The notes beneath the pieces were generated by a model. That model was not told where the DNA came from, made no database searches, and saw only the letters and a program-made list of their open reading frames with translations. A stretch of 64,000 nt of DNA, taken from NCBI GenBank assembly GCA_022266195.1, contig WHVY01000001.1:17856001-17920000 (forward strand). Reading direction: 5' to 3'. Shown piece by piece: positions 1 to 11,674 of the stretch. Positions within the stretch are counted from its first letter, which is position 1, and every line of letters starts with the position of its first letter. The position numbers were made by a program, and so were the translations under genes. The stretch is from Tetranychus cinnabarinus (taxonomy: Eukaryota > Arthropoda > Arachnida > Trombidiformes > Tetranychidae).

Positions 1-1027
1 AAGTTTCTATGACCGATAGTTTACGAGAAAATCGAGTTCAAAGTTGAAACTTCGATCGCTTTTTGTACGATAATGGAAGCAGATATTTTTATGAAACTAA
101 TTTTGCCGATGTGAATTTTAACTATCAACAATAAAATGCATTGATTTTGAGAAATAAAATTTTCGATTCGGAATTAAATCGATAAGTTCGATTTTCAGTT
201 AAACCTAGTTTTTTCCGTGACCGTAAAATTTAGAGATCTGAAACTTATTTATTGATACTTATAAATTGATGGTACACACCATGAATCAAATCCTTTTTTC
301 GATTTGGTGATAGTTCTCTTGATTTTGGCCATTGGCCTCAAAACTTTGAGGTTAAATATTTCGAGACTGGTAGCACCCAAAATCATCATTCTTTGACCAA
401 ACATTAGATTTTGTCATGGACTGTGATGCATTCAAATTTCAAATGATTGAAGAAACTACAATAAAAGTTATAATGTTGTATTAGTTAGGTTACCAGATTT
501 GATATCAGATTAACAAAGATAACTGGTTACTTATGAGGTATCATAAGAATATTCATTATAAGAAGAATTGGTTCAGATATTTCGGTTTCTAGTAATATTA
601 TATTATAACCCATAACAAAATCTAATGTCTGATCAAAGAATCGTGATTTGGGGTGCTACCAGTCTCGAGATATTTAATCTCAAAGTTTTAAGGCCAATGG
701 CCAAAATCAAGAGAACTATCACTAAATCGAAAAAAATATTCATGTCAAGATGTGTACCATCAATTTTTATAGTCTGAAAATAAGTTTCAGATCTCTAAAT
801 AATACGGTCACAAAAATAAGTCGCTTTAAATGAAATTCGAACTTATCGATTTTATTTCGAACAGAAAATTTTATTTCTCGAAATAAGTGCATTTTATGGT
901 TGATAATTGCAATTCACATCAGGAAAATGAGTTTCATGAAAACATCTGCTTCCATTATCGTACAAAAAGCGATCGAAGTTTCAACTTTAAACTCGATTTT
1001 CTCGTAAACTATCAATCATAGAAACTT
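1..1027. mobile_element. Foldback (long inverted repeat) element in the RFX intron
   Basis: Positions 1 to about 420 read as the diverged reverse complement of about 609 to 1027, leaving a spacer of roughly 190 bp. For example, GATCGAAGTTTCAACTTT near 970 is the inverse of the sequence near 40-56, and the GGTGCTACCAGTCTCGAGA block near 652-670 is the inverse of 360-378. Arms differ by scattered substitutions and small indels. The left end probably lies at or just outside the window edge. No transposase ORF is inside, so this is a non-autonomous foldback-type element or an old inverted duplication. It sits in the intron downstream of the second RFX exon. Confidence 0.85.
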
Positions 1028-1287
1028 TTAAATCGCACAAATGGACTCAGTTTCATGTCCCTGCAAACCAAAAGAGTTTAAATTCGAAGGAAACTTAATT
1101 TTACACGTTTTTGCCCATTTGTTTTTAGGTATTTATGTCAATTTGTGCATAAATGTTACAATAGTGTTAGTTGAGTCTTTTAGTAACAACCAAAACATCT
1201 TTCTTCAACATTAAAACCTTTGTTTTCGCTTTGACATCTATTTAGTCGATTATTTAGTTGAATTATTTAAATTGTTATACAACTTAC

Positions 1288-2206
1288 CTTCCCAAAGCTT
1301 GCTGCATTGACTGGTTGTATACAGTTTCGAGCACAAAAATCAACATAATGCATGTAAAGTGCGCTTCTAGGAATACAAACACCTTCAGCAATCTCATAGT
1401 TTTCCTCTAACCAAAGCAACGTTGCCGGAGTTGAATGTGGTCTCAATGAGGATCGATTTGGAGTCAATTGTTGATGTTTCATTTCGATAGTGGCTTAAAT
1501 AACAATCAAGGATAAGAGGATAATCAATTATAAATCGCTTAAACGCCGAAAGACAAGTTAAAAAACAAACAAATGCAACAAAAAAAAGATGCAAAGGTAA
1601 CAAAATGTTTTTACCTAATGAATGGTTCCGTTTCCCATCAAGTGTACTATGAATAACATTTGAATTGCGATGATTATGATGATTATGATGATGTTGATGG
1701 TTAACATTCAGACGAGATTGATAGACACCAGTTGTTGTTGTTGTACTTTCATAACCATAATCAACCACAGTTGAATCAGCATCTCGAAGGATTGAATAAC
1801 TTGTATGATGATGATGATGATGGTTATGATGAGAGTGGTGAGAATGGTGATCAATTTGATTTCTATTGCTTCCATTGCCACCGCGATTACTTCCAACACC
1901 AGTACCATTGCCATTATTAATACCATTTTCAGTACCATTTTTACAGCCATTTGAATTGCTTGACCCAATGGAGTTGATCATATTGTCATGTTGCTGCTTC
2001 CCTTGAAGGTTCAACGGATCATCTTCACTATTGGTATTATGGTTACTACAAGGATTATCATTGTTGTAAATCTCGTAAACAGCTTCTGATCCATGAGTTG
2101 GCTGATCATTTGATTCATTCCAGTGACTATCAATCAAATTACTCTTTGGTGAAGATAAACAAGACGATGACGATGCTGGCATATTATTAATATTGATACT
2201 CATCAT
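1288..2206 (-). CDS. RFX4-like winged-helix transcription factor, N-terminal two coding exons (partial)
   Basis: Two exons, 2206-1615 and 1493-1288, join in phase 1 across a 121-bp GT-AG intron and give 266 residues. The gene then continues past a donor at 1287-1286 towards and beyond the left edge. Exon 2 carries the first half of the RFX DNA-binding domain, with WLEENYEIAEGVCIPRSALY and NAASFGK. This matches vertebrate RFX4 more closely than RFX1-3 or RFX6. RFX factors bind X-box promoters and control cilia or cell-type programmes; RFX4 acts in neural tissue in vertebrates. Residues 1-197 are a low-complexity leader rich in Ser, Asn and Gly, with two His tracts (about 120-134 and 170-179). 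The start is the ATG at 2206; an in-frame stop at 2233-2231 lies just upstream, though a further 5' coding exon cannot be excluded. The winged-helix wing and dimerisation domains are outside the window. Confidence 0.85.
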
Positions 2207-3971
2207 CCCAATATCACTAATCACTAATGTTCAAGTTATCTCTCAAATTAGCAGCCAAGTTGATTCAATTCCCTTCAAATGATCACTATAGACATTCATT
2301 GTCATTCCCTAGTCTCAGTAACTGTGCAAACTCCATCAGATATTTATCAATACACTTTCCCTTTCATTGGCCTTTTCAAATCTTTCAAGGCGTAACAAAC
2401 CTTTACCATTGGATTATATTATACCTGTTCGAACCCGCCTTTTATTATTATCATCACAATTATAATAGAAGCACCAAGAAGCTCAACATCTTCATCAATA
2501 TCATCAGAATAATCATGATTGGAAAGCTAAACTTGGAAACAAAATAATCAGTCAAAATTAGAAATTATTGGAAATATTTTGGTAAATAAATTTCTTCTAA
2601 TTATCTTTACCATTTCTGGTTGTTTCTGGTTGCTATTTATTGTAATATTATATCAGTAATGATATTGGAATAACTGATTCTGATGATCACATGTTTCAGC
2701 TGAAAATTTGATCTGAAATTTCAATTTACCCAAACCAGTTAATACGTTTCTATCAGTTTTGAGCTTTCAATATTTCAGTTTTATTTTTCCGCTCTTCTCT
2801 TTATTATAAATCATATTTATTGTAATAATTTAGCTTTTTGCTATATTATTAATTCCCTTTGATTATTCACCTTATATCAACCTTTCGACATATGTATCTT
2901 GTCAATGGTTATAACCTTAATATTTAAACCTCAACATTTGACCTTTCTAACCTGGATTTAACAGAGCGTAAACTTATTTAAAATGACAATTCAAATCAAC
3001 CAAAAGCAAAGGTAAACATTAGGTCTGAATATGTAAACTCATTACTTTGTATTATTGATATTTTGCCATTATTATCAATACTATTAGTTTATTATGCTTT
3101 TTAATCCAAAATAATTTCTGTTTCTCTTGCAATTTTGTATTATTTATAAAATGATAATCTAGTCAACTGGCTTAACCTTGTCTTTGCTACTTTTATCATG
3201 GATTACATTTATAACCATTCAACTGTGTTGGATGATTTTGGCTTAGCGATTTCATCCCAATTGTTGCTATTAAAATTAGTAACGTTTTGTTTTATCACAA
3301 TTGTTAGCAATGGAGTTGATAATTGGTTATCGACTAATTGATGAGAAAAGTCATTTTTTATTTTCGATATCTTTGCATAATTTTATAATATTTTTGTCAT
3401 TTTGTTTTATTTCATAATCGTGTTTCGTATTCTTATATTGATTAGATTTTGACTAATTTTTATAATTAGTAAATTGTTAAAGAAATCGAGTTAACCGCTT
3501 TAAAAGGTGATAATTTCTTGCGTCAGTAGGTGGCAGTGTTGCAATTTGTTCGATTGAATTTTGTATTTGGGATTGAGAGGTAATAGAGAGAGAGAGAAGA
3601 GGAATACAAATAATTGAGATGATTTCAGATCCTCTCTAGTTTTTGAATCAATTGATTTTCTAATTGTAAATTTATTGTAAAATGGTTTAAATTAATTAAC
3701 CAACCTTGAAATGATGTTTCAGTGATAATCTTAAATTCTTATTACCTGTGTTTCACTGGATAATCTCTCAGATAGCTAGTGTTTTCTCTCTCTCTCTTCC
3801 CCTTCTTTTTCTCTCTTCATTTCAATCTCTTTCTCTCTTTTCTCTATTTTCCTTTTATTTTTTTTTCTCTCTCTCTCTCCTTCTCCTTCTTCTTGTATTC
3901 TCTCACATCTTCTCCTTCTGTTTTACTCTTTACTTCCACTCATCGTTTCTTCGTTGTGTATTGATATAGCC
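2207..3971. other. Divergent intergenic region between RFX and TAO genes
   Basis: This 1.8-kb AT-rich stretch separates two genes that point away from each other, so it should hold both promoters and 5' UTRs. I see no clear TATA box placed for either gene. The right end is a long pyrimidine tract (listed separately). Its short open frames lack recognisable protein features. Confidence 0.6.
3779..3950 (+). repeat. CT-rich pyrimidine tract upstream of the TAO start
   Basis: About 170 bases on the plus strand are almost all C and T, with runs of TCTCTCTC, just before the TAO initiator ATG. They may be part of a 5' UTR. They may also be a polypyrimidine tract feeding a splice acceptor at ATATAG (3965-3970) immediately before CCATG. 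The latter would make the first visible coding exon follow a 5'-UTR intron. Apparent ORFs across it are products of the base bias. Confidence 0.7.
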
Positions 3972-6900
3972 ATGCATTCGTACAAATTGATCAAGGATCC
4001 AGAGATTGCTTCTCTATTTGACAAAGAAGATCCAGAGAAATATTTCACCGATCTGAGAGAGATTGGGCATGGAAGCTTTGGAGCTGTCTATTATGCTCGT
4101 TGTACAGTTAATAATGAAGTTGTGGCCATCAAAAAGATGTCATTCACCGGTAAACAGTCTGCCGAGGTTAGTAGATATATTGAATTTAATACCTTTGAGA
4201 AAATATTTTTAGGATGACGAGGAGGGAAGTCGAAATGCCAGAAAAGAAGGAAGAAGTGATTAAAGGATAGTTCCAAAGTTAACATGAAGGAGGAATGTAA
4301 AGGTTTTCAACAACACTCTATTTCAGTGTACCCTGAAGACAGACTGCATCATCCAACATTACCATCATAACAGCATCCCGAATCCCGTTTATACAATTAC
4401 CATTTGTTACTTCTACTATCACCTTCCCTGAAGGCCACCACCGTCATCATCTTTCTCTTCGCCTTCTTCCTCTTTCAATCTTCATTTGCCTTCTCACTCG
4501 CTCTTATAAAACACTCATTATTTGTTGTTTCTTTCGCTCTAACTCTCGCATGCCTCCACACCCAATGTATTTGTTGTGTTAATTGGTTAATTCCTTTTTC
4601 TCGCTCTCTTTCTATCTTTTCTCTTTCTTCTTTCTTTCTACTCTATGCTGGTTACAGAAATGGCAAGACATCATTAAGGAGGTCAAGTTTTTAGTCAATT
4701 TGAACCATAAAAACTGTATAGAATATAAGGGTTGTTATCTAAAGGACCATACTGCATGGCTAGTTATGGAATATTGTCTTGGATCTGCATCCGATATTAT
4801 CGAAGGTATTTTGATGAATGATTATTTCATTTGCATCAGTAGTCTGATTCTCTTATTAGTTTCATTTAATTTTGGTTCAATCGAATTAATTAACATTTCT
4901 ACATTCGGCTTTCAGTCCACAAAAAGCCATTAAAAGAAGAGGAAATTGCTGCCATATGTCATGATGCACTACAAGGATTGGAATATCTTCATAGTTTAGG
5001 TCGAATACATCGAGATGTGAAAGCAGGTAACATCCTTTTAACCGAGGATGGCACGGTTAAACTTGCCGACTTCGGATCTTCATCAATGACTTGTCCAGCA
5101 AATTCATTCGTTGGATCACCTTACTGGATGGCACCTGAAGTCATCCTCGCCATGGATGAAGGCCAGTACGATGGTAAAGTTGACGTCTGGTCCCTTGGAA
5201 TCACCTGCATTGAACTTGCTGAAAGAAAACCGCCATACTTTAACATGAATGCAATGAGTGCCTTATACCACATCGCTCAGAACGATTCACCTAGTTTAAG
5301 CTCTCACTCTGAGTGGTCTGATATATTCCGAAATTTTGTTGACTCTTGTCTTCAAAAAAATCCTTATGATAGACCTACCTCATCTCAAATGCTTAAAGTA
5401 AGTAACAAGGCAACTTAATACATGTTTTCAAGTTCTTTGTTTGTACGATCAACAAATTAATGCAATGAAATCTTACTTATTTTTTTAGCATGGCTATATC
5501 ACACGTACCAGATCTGGGACTGTTATATATGATCTGATCAATAGGACAAAGGCTGCTGTAAGAGAACTAGACAATCTGAATTATCGACGCATGAAAAAAA
5601 TTCTCATGATTGAAAATCAAGAACTGGAAAGAGCTGGAAGTGAAATTGAAGGAGATTCAACGGTACTTTTTAAATTTATCTTTAATAATTAACTTTAGAT
5701 TACTAATATTTTAATTTTTGTTATTTAGGAGGATGATCAATTAGGAGATAGTAGTAAAAGCAATAGTATTGCCAGTCAACAAAGTGAAGGCATCAGTACC
5801 GGCAGTCATAGTAGTAGTAATTGTAGTCTTCCAATCAATTTCGAAAACAATGACTTGCACAAAAGGTCACTTTCCACGAGACGTCAAAGCAGTAGCAACA
5901 TGAGTCGTATCAGCCCTTCGGTGAGTTCATTTCCCAACCGTATTTCAAACAATATCTCATTAATGCCTTTTCTCATTTTTGTTTTATTACCCAGAACTCC
6001 TCTGCAAGCTTGAATAGTACCGAACTTGGTGCTAATAATTTCGCAACTCTTAGGACAACATCAATAGTTAGTCGTCAAATAAAAGAGCACGAGGAAGAAA
6101 ATCAAATGTATGAACAGCTCAGTGGCTACAAGAGGATGAGAAGGCAACACCAAAAAGCTATCCTACAGTTGGAAGTCAAGTGTCGACAAGAGCTGGAAGA
6201 ACATAAGACTAAACTGGAAAAAGAATATGAAAGTCTTTTAACTCAATTCAGTAAAGACTTGGAGAAATTACAGAATAAACATCAAAAAGAACTCCAGAAA
6301 AAGGTAATTTTGACACAATTTTATCTTGAAATATTTTAGAAAAGCTATTGATGCCGTAAATATGCTTTATTTTTTATAATTACTTTCTTTCTATTCATTT
6401 TATTGCTATTAACTTATTTGACTATCTTCATAGTCGAGTCAAATGATATCTTTTATTTCTCTTTGAACCATCTTATCGGTTTATTTTTGTGTTTAACTCT
6501 TTGTTGCTAATAATTTTAATTTCTTGATTTTTTATTTCCTTCGTATAAAGTCAAAACACAATCTAGATTGTGAAAATAGATTAAGCAAAGCCATAAAACA
6601 ACAACAGGAAGAGGAGAGAAAACGATTACTACAACAACAAAAGAACGAGAATAAATATATAAAAGAAAAACTTGAATTGGTAAGTAAAGTTTTCAATTAT
6701 TCGCTACTGGATTGTTTTTAATTATCTTAATTTGAATTCACATATATTTTGTACATTAGGTGCTAGTATTTGCCATGCATTAAGTTCCTTCGACAGTTTA
6801 ATAAATGCTTATTTTTTAATTTTTTCACTTAATCCGCTAACATAAATTCCAAAGACTTTTTTAATAATCATTGCAATATCATAAACTTGCAGCCATTATC

Positions 6901-8869
6901 CCTTTAATTTTTAGTACTTATATAGGTTCGTTATTAAAATAATTTATATGTGAGTGGAGTTTGATTCCTTAGAAAATTCATTAATTTTTCCATCCTGATG
7001 TACCTGATGTACTTTACCAATATCTGATTAATATCACTTTTGACTTTTACTTGATTCATGATTTTATTTGTAATTATTACTCGATTCTGAGTAAGCTCAA
7101 TGCTTAGCTCCATTATCATCTTTTTTTTCTGATTAAATAAATTTAATCGGTATTGGTAACATTTTTAATTAGTCCTTTTCAGTTTTAGCTTTAATCATCA
7201 TGGAAATGAAATGTTTTGACATTTCAGTTTAACATTAATGTGGTTCCATTTTAACACTATTAATTTTCTCTTGCAGGAATTTGCCAATAATCCAGAATCG
7301 TTGAAGAAACATAAAGAAAGCCTCCAACGAGCTCAAGCTTCTAATCTCAGATCACTAGAGCAAAGTCAATTGGAGCATTTCAGGTCGGAAATTCGAAAGT
7401 TCCAAAGGAGAAAACTGGTTCAATATCATGAATTAGAAAGAGATTTACTTCGAGAAGAGTTGAACAAACGCCAACATCAACTTGAAGAAGCTCATGCCAT
7501 GTTACTTCGACATTATGAGATATCGGTTGAACTTGAATATCGTCAACAAAGAGCGATTCATCAACTGAGAGATGACCAGATCAGGAAAAGACATCAAACT
7601 GAATTAGCCAATCAACAAGAGTACAATCAACGAAGGCTATCTGAATTGTCAAAGAAGCATGCCTTAGAACTGAAACAACAGCCGAAAAGTTTGAAGCAAA
7701 AGGAATTGCAAATACGTCGTCAATTTAGGGAAACATGTAAAACTCAGACACGTCAATATAAAGTATGGAAAGCTCACGTGTTGGCATCCACACCCAAAGA
7801 AGAGCAGAAAAATGTAATCAAAAAGTTAAAAGAGGAACAAATGAGAAAACTTGCCATTTTAGGTGAACAATATGAACAAAGTATTGCAGAAATGCTTCAA
7901 AAACAATCGGTAAGTGTTATTTATATTTTTCATAATTTGCTAAGAACGTATCAATTGCACCTTAACCATTAATATTTATTATTTTTGTGTCGATATTCAT
8001 CTGTATAAGAAAGATTTTGCTATTTTAGGCTGTTTTTCATTTGAGTAATGAAAACAATGACTTAATTGAGCTGATAACTATTGTGTTATAAAAATTTTCC
8101 CTTTTTTTCTCCATCTGTCAAAAAAAGGCTTAACAATAAATTAACTAATACATGTAACACATCTACCAACATCAAATATTTGTAACCTTATTTTCATTAA
8201 GACTCATAATTGACATTTTAATTACGTTCTCAATGTTTTCCACTTTCTGAGCAAACAAGCCTTCGATTCTTTTTTTAAACCTAGTAAATTCATCATCGAT
8301 TTTTATTAATCCATACCAATTTTTTCTTTCTTTATTCCCTTAGATAAGGTTAGATGAATCTCAGGAAACTGAAGCTCGTCAATTAAAAGACCACCTTCAA
8401 CAAGAACTTGAATTATTGATCGCATTTCAAAGTAAAATCAGAATGCAAACAGAAGCACAACGAAATAGAGAAAAAAGAGAATTAGAAGAACGAGTTTCCC
8501 ATCGGAGAGCTTTACTAGAGCAAAAGGTAAGTGACATCATCATGTTTGTTGTTTTCAATTTAAGCTTCATGTATCTTCATGTTTCACATAAACTTAATTG
8601 AACCATATAATCTTTCTTTTTTATCCATTTAGATGGAATTGGAAAAACACCGATTTCAAGAAGAACGGAATGAAAGGCAAAGACTTTTAACTGAAAGACA
8701 AGCCCAAGAAATTCAAACTTTCGACGAAGAAACTGCAAGACTTGGTCTAAACTCACTTGCCATTGTCGAAGCCAGTGAATCATTGCGTGATGATAGCTCA
8801 GTGACTGGCAGCATGCTTAGTTTGGCTCACAGCAATAGCGCTAGTTCTTTTACTCATGCTGCCCTATGA
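3972..8869 (+). CDS. Tao: TAO (thousand-and-one) Ste20-family Ser/Thr protein kinase, complete, 10 exons
   Basis: Exons 3972-4166, 4658-4805, 4916-5397, 5489-5662, 5729-5920, 5995-6303, 6551-6679, 7277-7909, 8344-8526 and 8633-8869 join in matching phase to 893 residues. TAO kinases phosphorylate MAP2Ks in the p38/JNK cascades, activate Hippo signalling and influence microtubules. The kinase domain (about residues 25-278) has the glycine loop GHGSFG (32-37), Lys54 in VAIKK, HRDVKAGN with catalytic Asp148, DFG Asp166 and the APE motif (187-189). A Ser/Gln/Asn-rich linker (about 335-420) follows. Then comes a long charged coiled coil (about 425-850) with the family blocks LSGYKRMRRQHQK, LVREELNKRQ-like and QQPKSLKxKELQI. 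The start matches the family N-terminus (KDPEIAxLF). Vertebrate TAOKs are about 900-1235 aa, so this is a short form ending soon after the coiled coil. Confidence 0.95.
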
Positions 8870-10540
8870 CCCATCAAATCGTTCCTACTTTAGGAACTAG
8901 GATAAACTTCACAAAGATTGAAAAATGTACAGAAAAAAACTACGATCTTTGGAATATCATCTTTTGCAATCAAATCCGAAGACTTTTCTGATGCTTCCTA
9001 TCTATTCTAAATATCCTCTCTTTAAAACTTTTTCTTTTCATCTTCTCTGTCTCATAATTTCCTAACCCACATTCTTTCATAAAAACCCTTCTTTCGACAG
9101 GAATTGCGTAGATAATTACTACTCGCTCCAGGAATTTACCATACTGTTAATATACTTGTATATGAAAGATAATAGAAATGAAATCATCTGGGATATTGAT
9201 GATTTTTTCTCTACCACAAACCTTATTACACCATGGCCAAATTATCTGTTTTAATCTTTATTCTATGAGATGAAAAAAGTGATCAAGACTTTGGAGTATT
9301 ATGTAAGCTTCGCCGGTCAGAAAAGATTGGACGGATTTCCAGGAAAAAAACATCAAATGCTACAAAAATTCAAGAAACAAGAAAGGATTCAGATAATGAA
9401 GCTGCGAAAAAGAGTTTAAAGCTTAAGTGAGATAGGAAATGATGATATTGGTGATAATTTTAATAATTCATATGATGGTGATTATTATAGCTATGGATCG
9501 AGAATTTCATTCAACTTAGGTTCAATTTACATAACTAATGGTAAATGTGATCATCAGGTGAACTGGAAATTTAAATTGGTTAAAAGCAACAAAGTGTCTA
9601 AAGGCGATTGAATTTTGAAAGATGTTTACTGATCAAGTGCAATGATTTCGTTGCTGTTGAGAGCGAAACAAAATCCTCACATATTAGGTACACATTATAT
9701 GGCGAGATGACATCAAAATGGATTAACTAACATAAAAAATCAAAACTCAAAAGGAAAGAATAATTGACAAACTTTTGCGCTGTTAACACCACATTTTTTG
9801 ATGAATAAGTTATCATATTCAATGAGAAATAACGAAAATGATACATTTATTTGATGATAATTTTTTCTTCCTTTTTTCATTACTTTTTAAATAATTGTAA
9901 ACTGTAAAATTAATTGCGATGCTATAATAAGACATAAATTATTTGTCTCAGAAATTTAAACACAAATTTTCCATCAGCTCGAAAATTTCATTTAAAAATG
10001 GTTCAGTTTATGTTGGAATTTATTCAACTCAGTGAATTCATGAAATTCAAAAGCCTGCTTAATATCGACTTAAAGATGAACGATTCATCACAAATTGTTA
10101 CAAACAAATTTCTTGAACAATTAACTGAGAGATGTTTCCACAAAACGAAATACTAATTAATAGTTGAGTCATTCAAAAGTGTTCAATTAAATGTTTTGAA
10201 TGATTCGAGGTTAATGAGGTTCTAGTTAGCTCAGCCTTCCTTTAAGCTGTAAAAACGGACAGAATTTTTCGCTGTATTTTCAATGATCAAATCTTGTTAA
10301 AATATCAATGATTGAGTTTTCTGGCTTTTCTGAAAAATTCATTATTTCAAAATATCGTCGGATAAATCTTATGATGGAAACAACTGAATAAGAGAGAAAC
10401 TTATACAAGATTTTTTGGTTGAGTTCGAGAGCAACTAGAAAAAATTTAATTGAAAAATTCTAATAAAAGCAATTAAATAAATTATTAATAAATAGATCTG
10501 AAAATTTAGGATTAAAGAGACTTCGCAAATCTCAATCAAC
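8870..10540. other. Intergenic region, TAO 3' UTR to MDH promoter
   Basis: The TAO 3' UTR must lie in the first part. No AATAAA follows the stop closely, so its end is unclear. The remainder is AT-rich sequence with no coding signature, RNA gene or strong repeat that I could recognise. Confidence 0.55.
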
Positions 10541-10549
10541 TATAAAAGG
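10541..10549 (+). promoter_or_regulatory. TATA box of the malate dehydrogenase gene
   Basis: TATAAAAGG is a near-ideal core TATA element. It is about 155 bp before the MDH ATG, which would place transcription start near 10570 and give a 5' UTR of about 130 bases. This supports an active gene. Confidence 0.6.
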
Positions 10550-10703
10550 TAGCTCCATCTGCTGTTACATAATGAAAAGCTTAAAAATTCCCACTGAGAG
10601 TCATCATTATTGAAGGTGACATTTTCATCTGTTAATTTAATTTATCCTTAGTCCTCATCTCTTATTGTGTTTTTGTTTTAATTTTATTAAATTTTACTTA
10701 AAA

Positions 10704-11651
10704 ATGTTGAAAGCTAAAGTCGCTGTTCTTGGTGCTAGCGGTGGAATAGGCCAACCTTTATCTCTACTCTTGAAAAGAAGTAAATTAATTAGCCACCTTA
10801 GTTTATATGATGTAGCCAATACTCCTGGTGTAGCTGCTGACCTTAGCCATATCAACTCTAGAGCCAAAGTTACTGGACATTTGGGACCAGAACAACTTGG
10901 AGAGGCTCTTCAAGGATCTGATGTAGTATTGATCCCTGCTGGTGTTCCCAGAAAACCCGGTATGACCCGTGACGATCTTTTCAATACCAATGCATCAATT
11001 GTACGGGACTTGGTAGCTGCTTGTGCTCAAAATTGCCCCAAGGCTTTAATTGGGGTGATTTCTAATCCAGTCAACTCTACCATACCTATTGCTGCTGAAG
11101 TTTTGAAAAAAGCGGGTACCTACGATCCAGCTCGTTTGTTTGGAGTTACAACCTTAGATGTGGTCAGAGCCAATACTTTTGTAGCCGAGGCTAAGGGACT
11201 CGATCCAGTTACAACAAATGTACCGGTCATTGGAGGTCATGCTGGTATCACCATTATTCCACTTTTATCTCGAGTGACTCCTTCAGTTAGTTTTGACAAG
11301 GATCACATTGATGCACTGACTAAACGAATCCAAGACGCCGGAACTGAGGTAGTCAAAGCTAAAGCTGGAGCTGGATCTGCAACTTTATCAATGGCTTTCG
11401 CTGCTGCCCGTTTCGCTTTCTCTCTTTTGGATGGTTTAGCTGGAAAACCTGATGTTGTCGAATGTGCTTACGTACAATCCGACCTTACTGATGCATCTTA
11501 TTTCGCCACACCGGTTCATCTAGGCAAAAACGGTTTGGTCAAAAACTTGGGTCTAGGTCAATTGTCTGCTTATGAAGAAGATCTTGTTAAAGCTGCCATC
11601 CCTGAACTCAAAGCTAGCATAAAAAAGGGCCAAGAATTTGTTACTAAGTAA
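10704..11651 (+). CDS. Malate dehydrogenase, mitochondrial-type (MDH2 family), intronless, 315 aa
   Basis: The enzyme interconverts malate and oxaloacetate with NAD. The Rossmann glycine motif GASGGIGQPL is at the N-terminus, with the NAD-binding Asp in LYDVANTPG. The Arg-bearing substrate loop (PAGVPRKPGMTRDDLF), NPVNSTIPI, the DxVRANTF block and the catalytic His in GGHAG are all present, and the conserved end IPELKASIKKG is intact. Sequence type is that of the TCA-cycle MDH2, not cytosolic MDH1. Vertebrate MDH2 is 338 aa with a cleaved presequence of about 24 residues; here the ATG sits four codons before the conserved VAVLG. The frame stays open upstream to 10641, but its first ATG is 10704 and that stretch is hydrophobic rather than Arg/Ser-rich. 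No intron interrupts it. It may be a cytosolic retro-derived copy, or a presequence exon may have been missed. The residue after GGHAG is Ile where MDH2 proteins I know have Lys. Confidence 0.93.
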   Translation: MLKAKVAVLGASGGIGQPLSLLLKRSKLISHLSLYDVANTPGVAADLSHINSRAKVTGHLGPEQLGEALQGSDVVLIPAGVPRKPGMTRDDLFNTNASIVRDLVAACAQNCPKALIGVISNPVNSTIPIAAEVLKKAGTYDPARLFGVTTLDVVRANTFVAEAKGLDPVTTNVPVIGGHAGITIIPLLSRVTPSVSFDKDHIDALTKRIQDAGTEVVKAKAGAGSATLSMAFAAARFAFSLLDGLAGKPDVVECAYVQSDLTDASYFATPVHLGKNGLVKNLGLGQLSAYEEDLVKAAIPELKASIKKGQEFVTK

Positions 11652-11668
11652 ATTGAACGTATTTGAAA

Positions 11669-11674
11669 AATAAA
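11669..11674 (+). terminator. Poly(A) signal of the MDH gene
   Basis: AATAAA begins 18 bases after the MDH stop codon, which implies a very short 3' UTR. Confidence 0.6.

Noticed and set aside
1708..1968. 86-codon minus-strand open frame overlapping RFX exon 1
   Set aside because: It is the out-of-frame shadow of the His/Asn-rich repeat-coding exon and reads as low-complexity Ile/Thr/Val.
2227..2547. 106-codon plus-strand open frame beside the RFX start
   Set aside because: No ATG at its start, no recognised domain, and it lies in the divergent promoter region; probably chance.
3748..3969. 73-codon open frame rich in Ser, Leu and Phe
   Set aside because: Produced by the CT-rich tract before the TAO ATG; no conserved protein feature.
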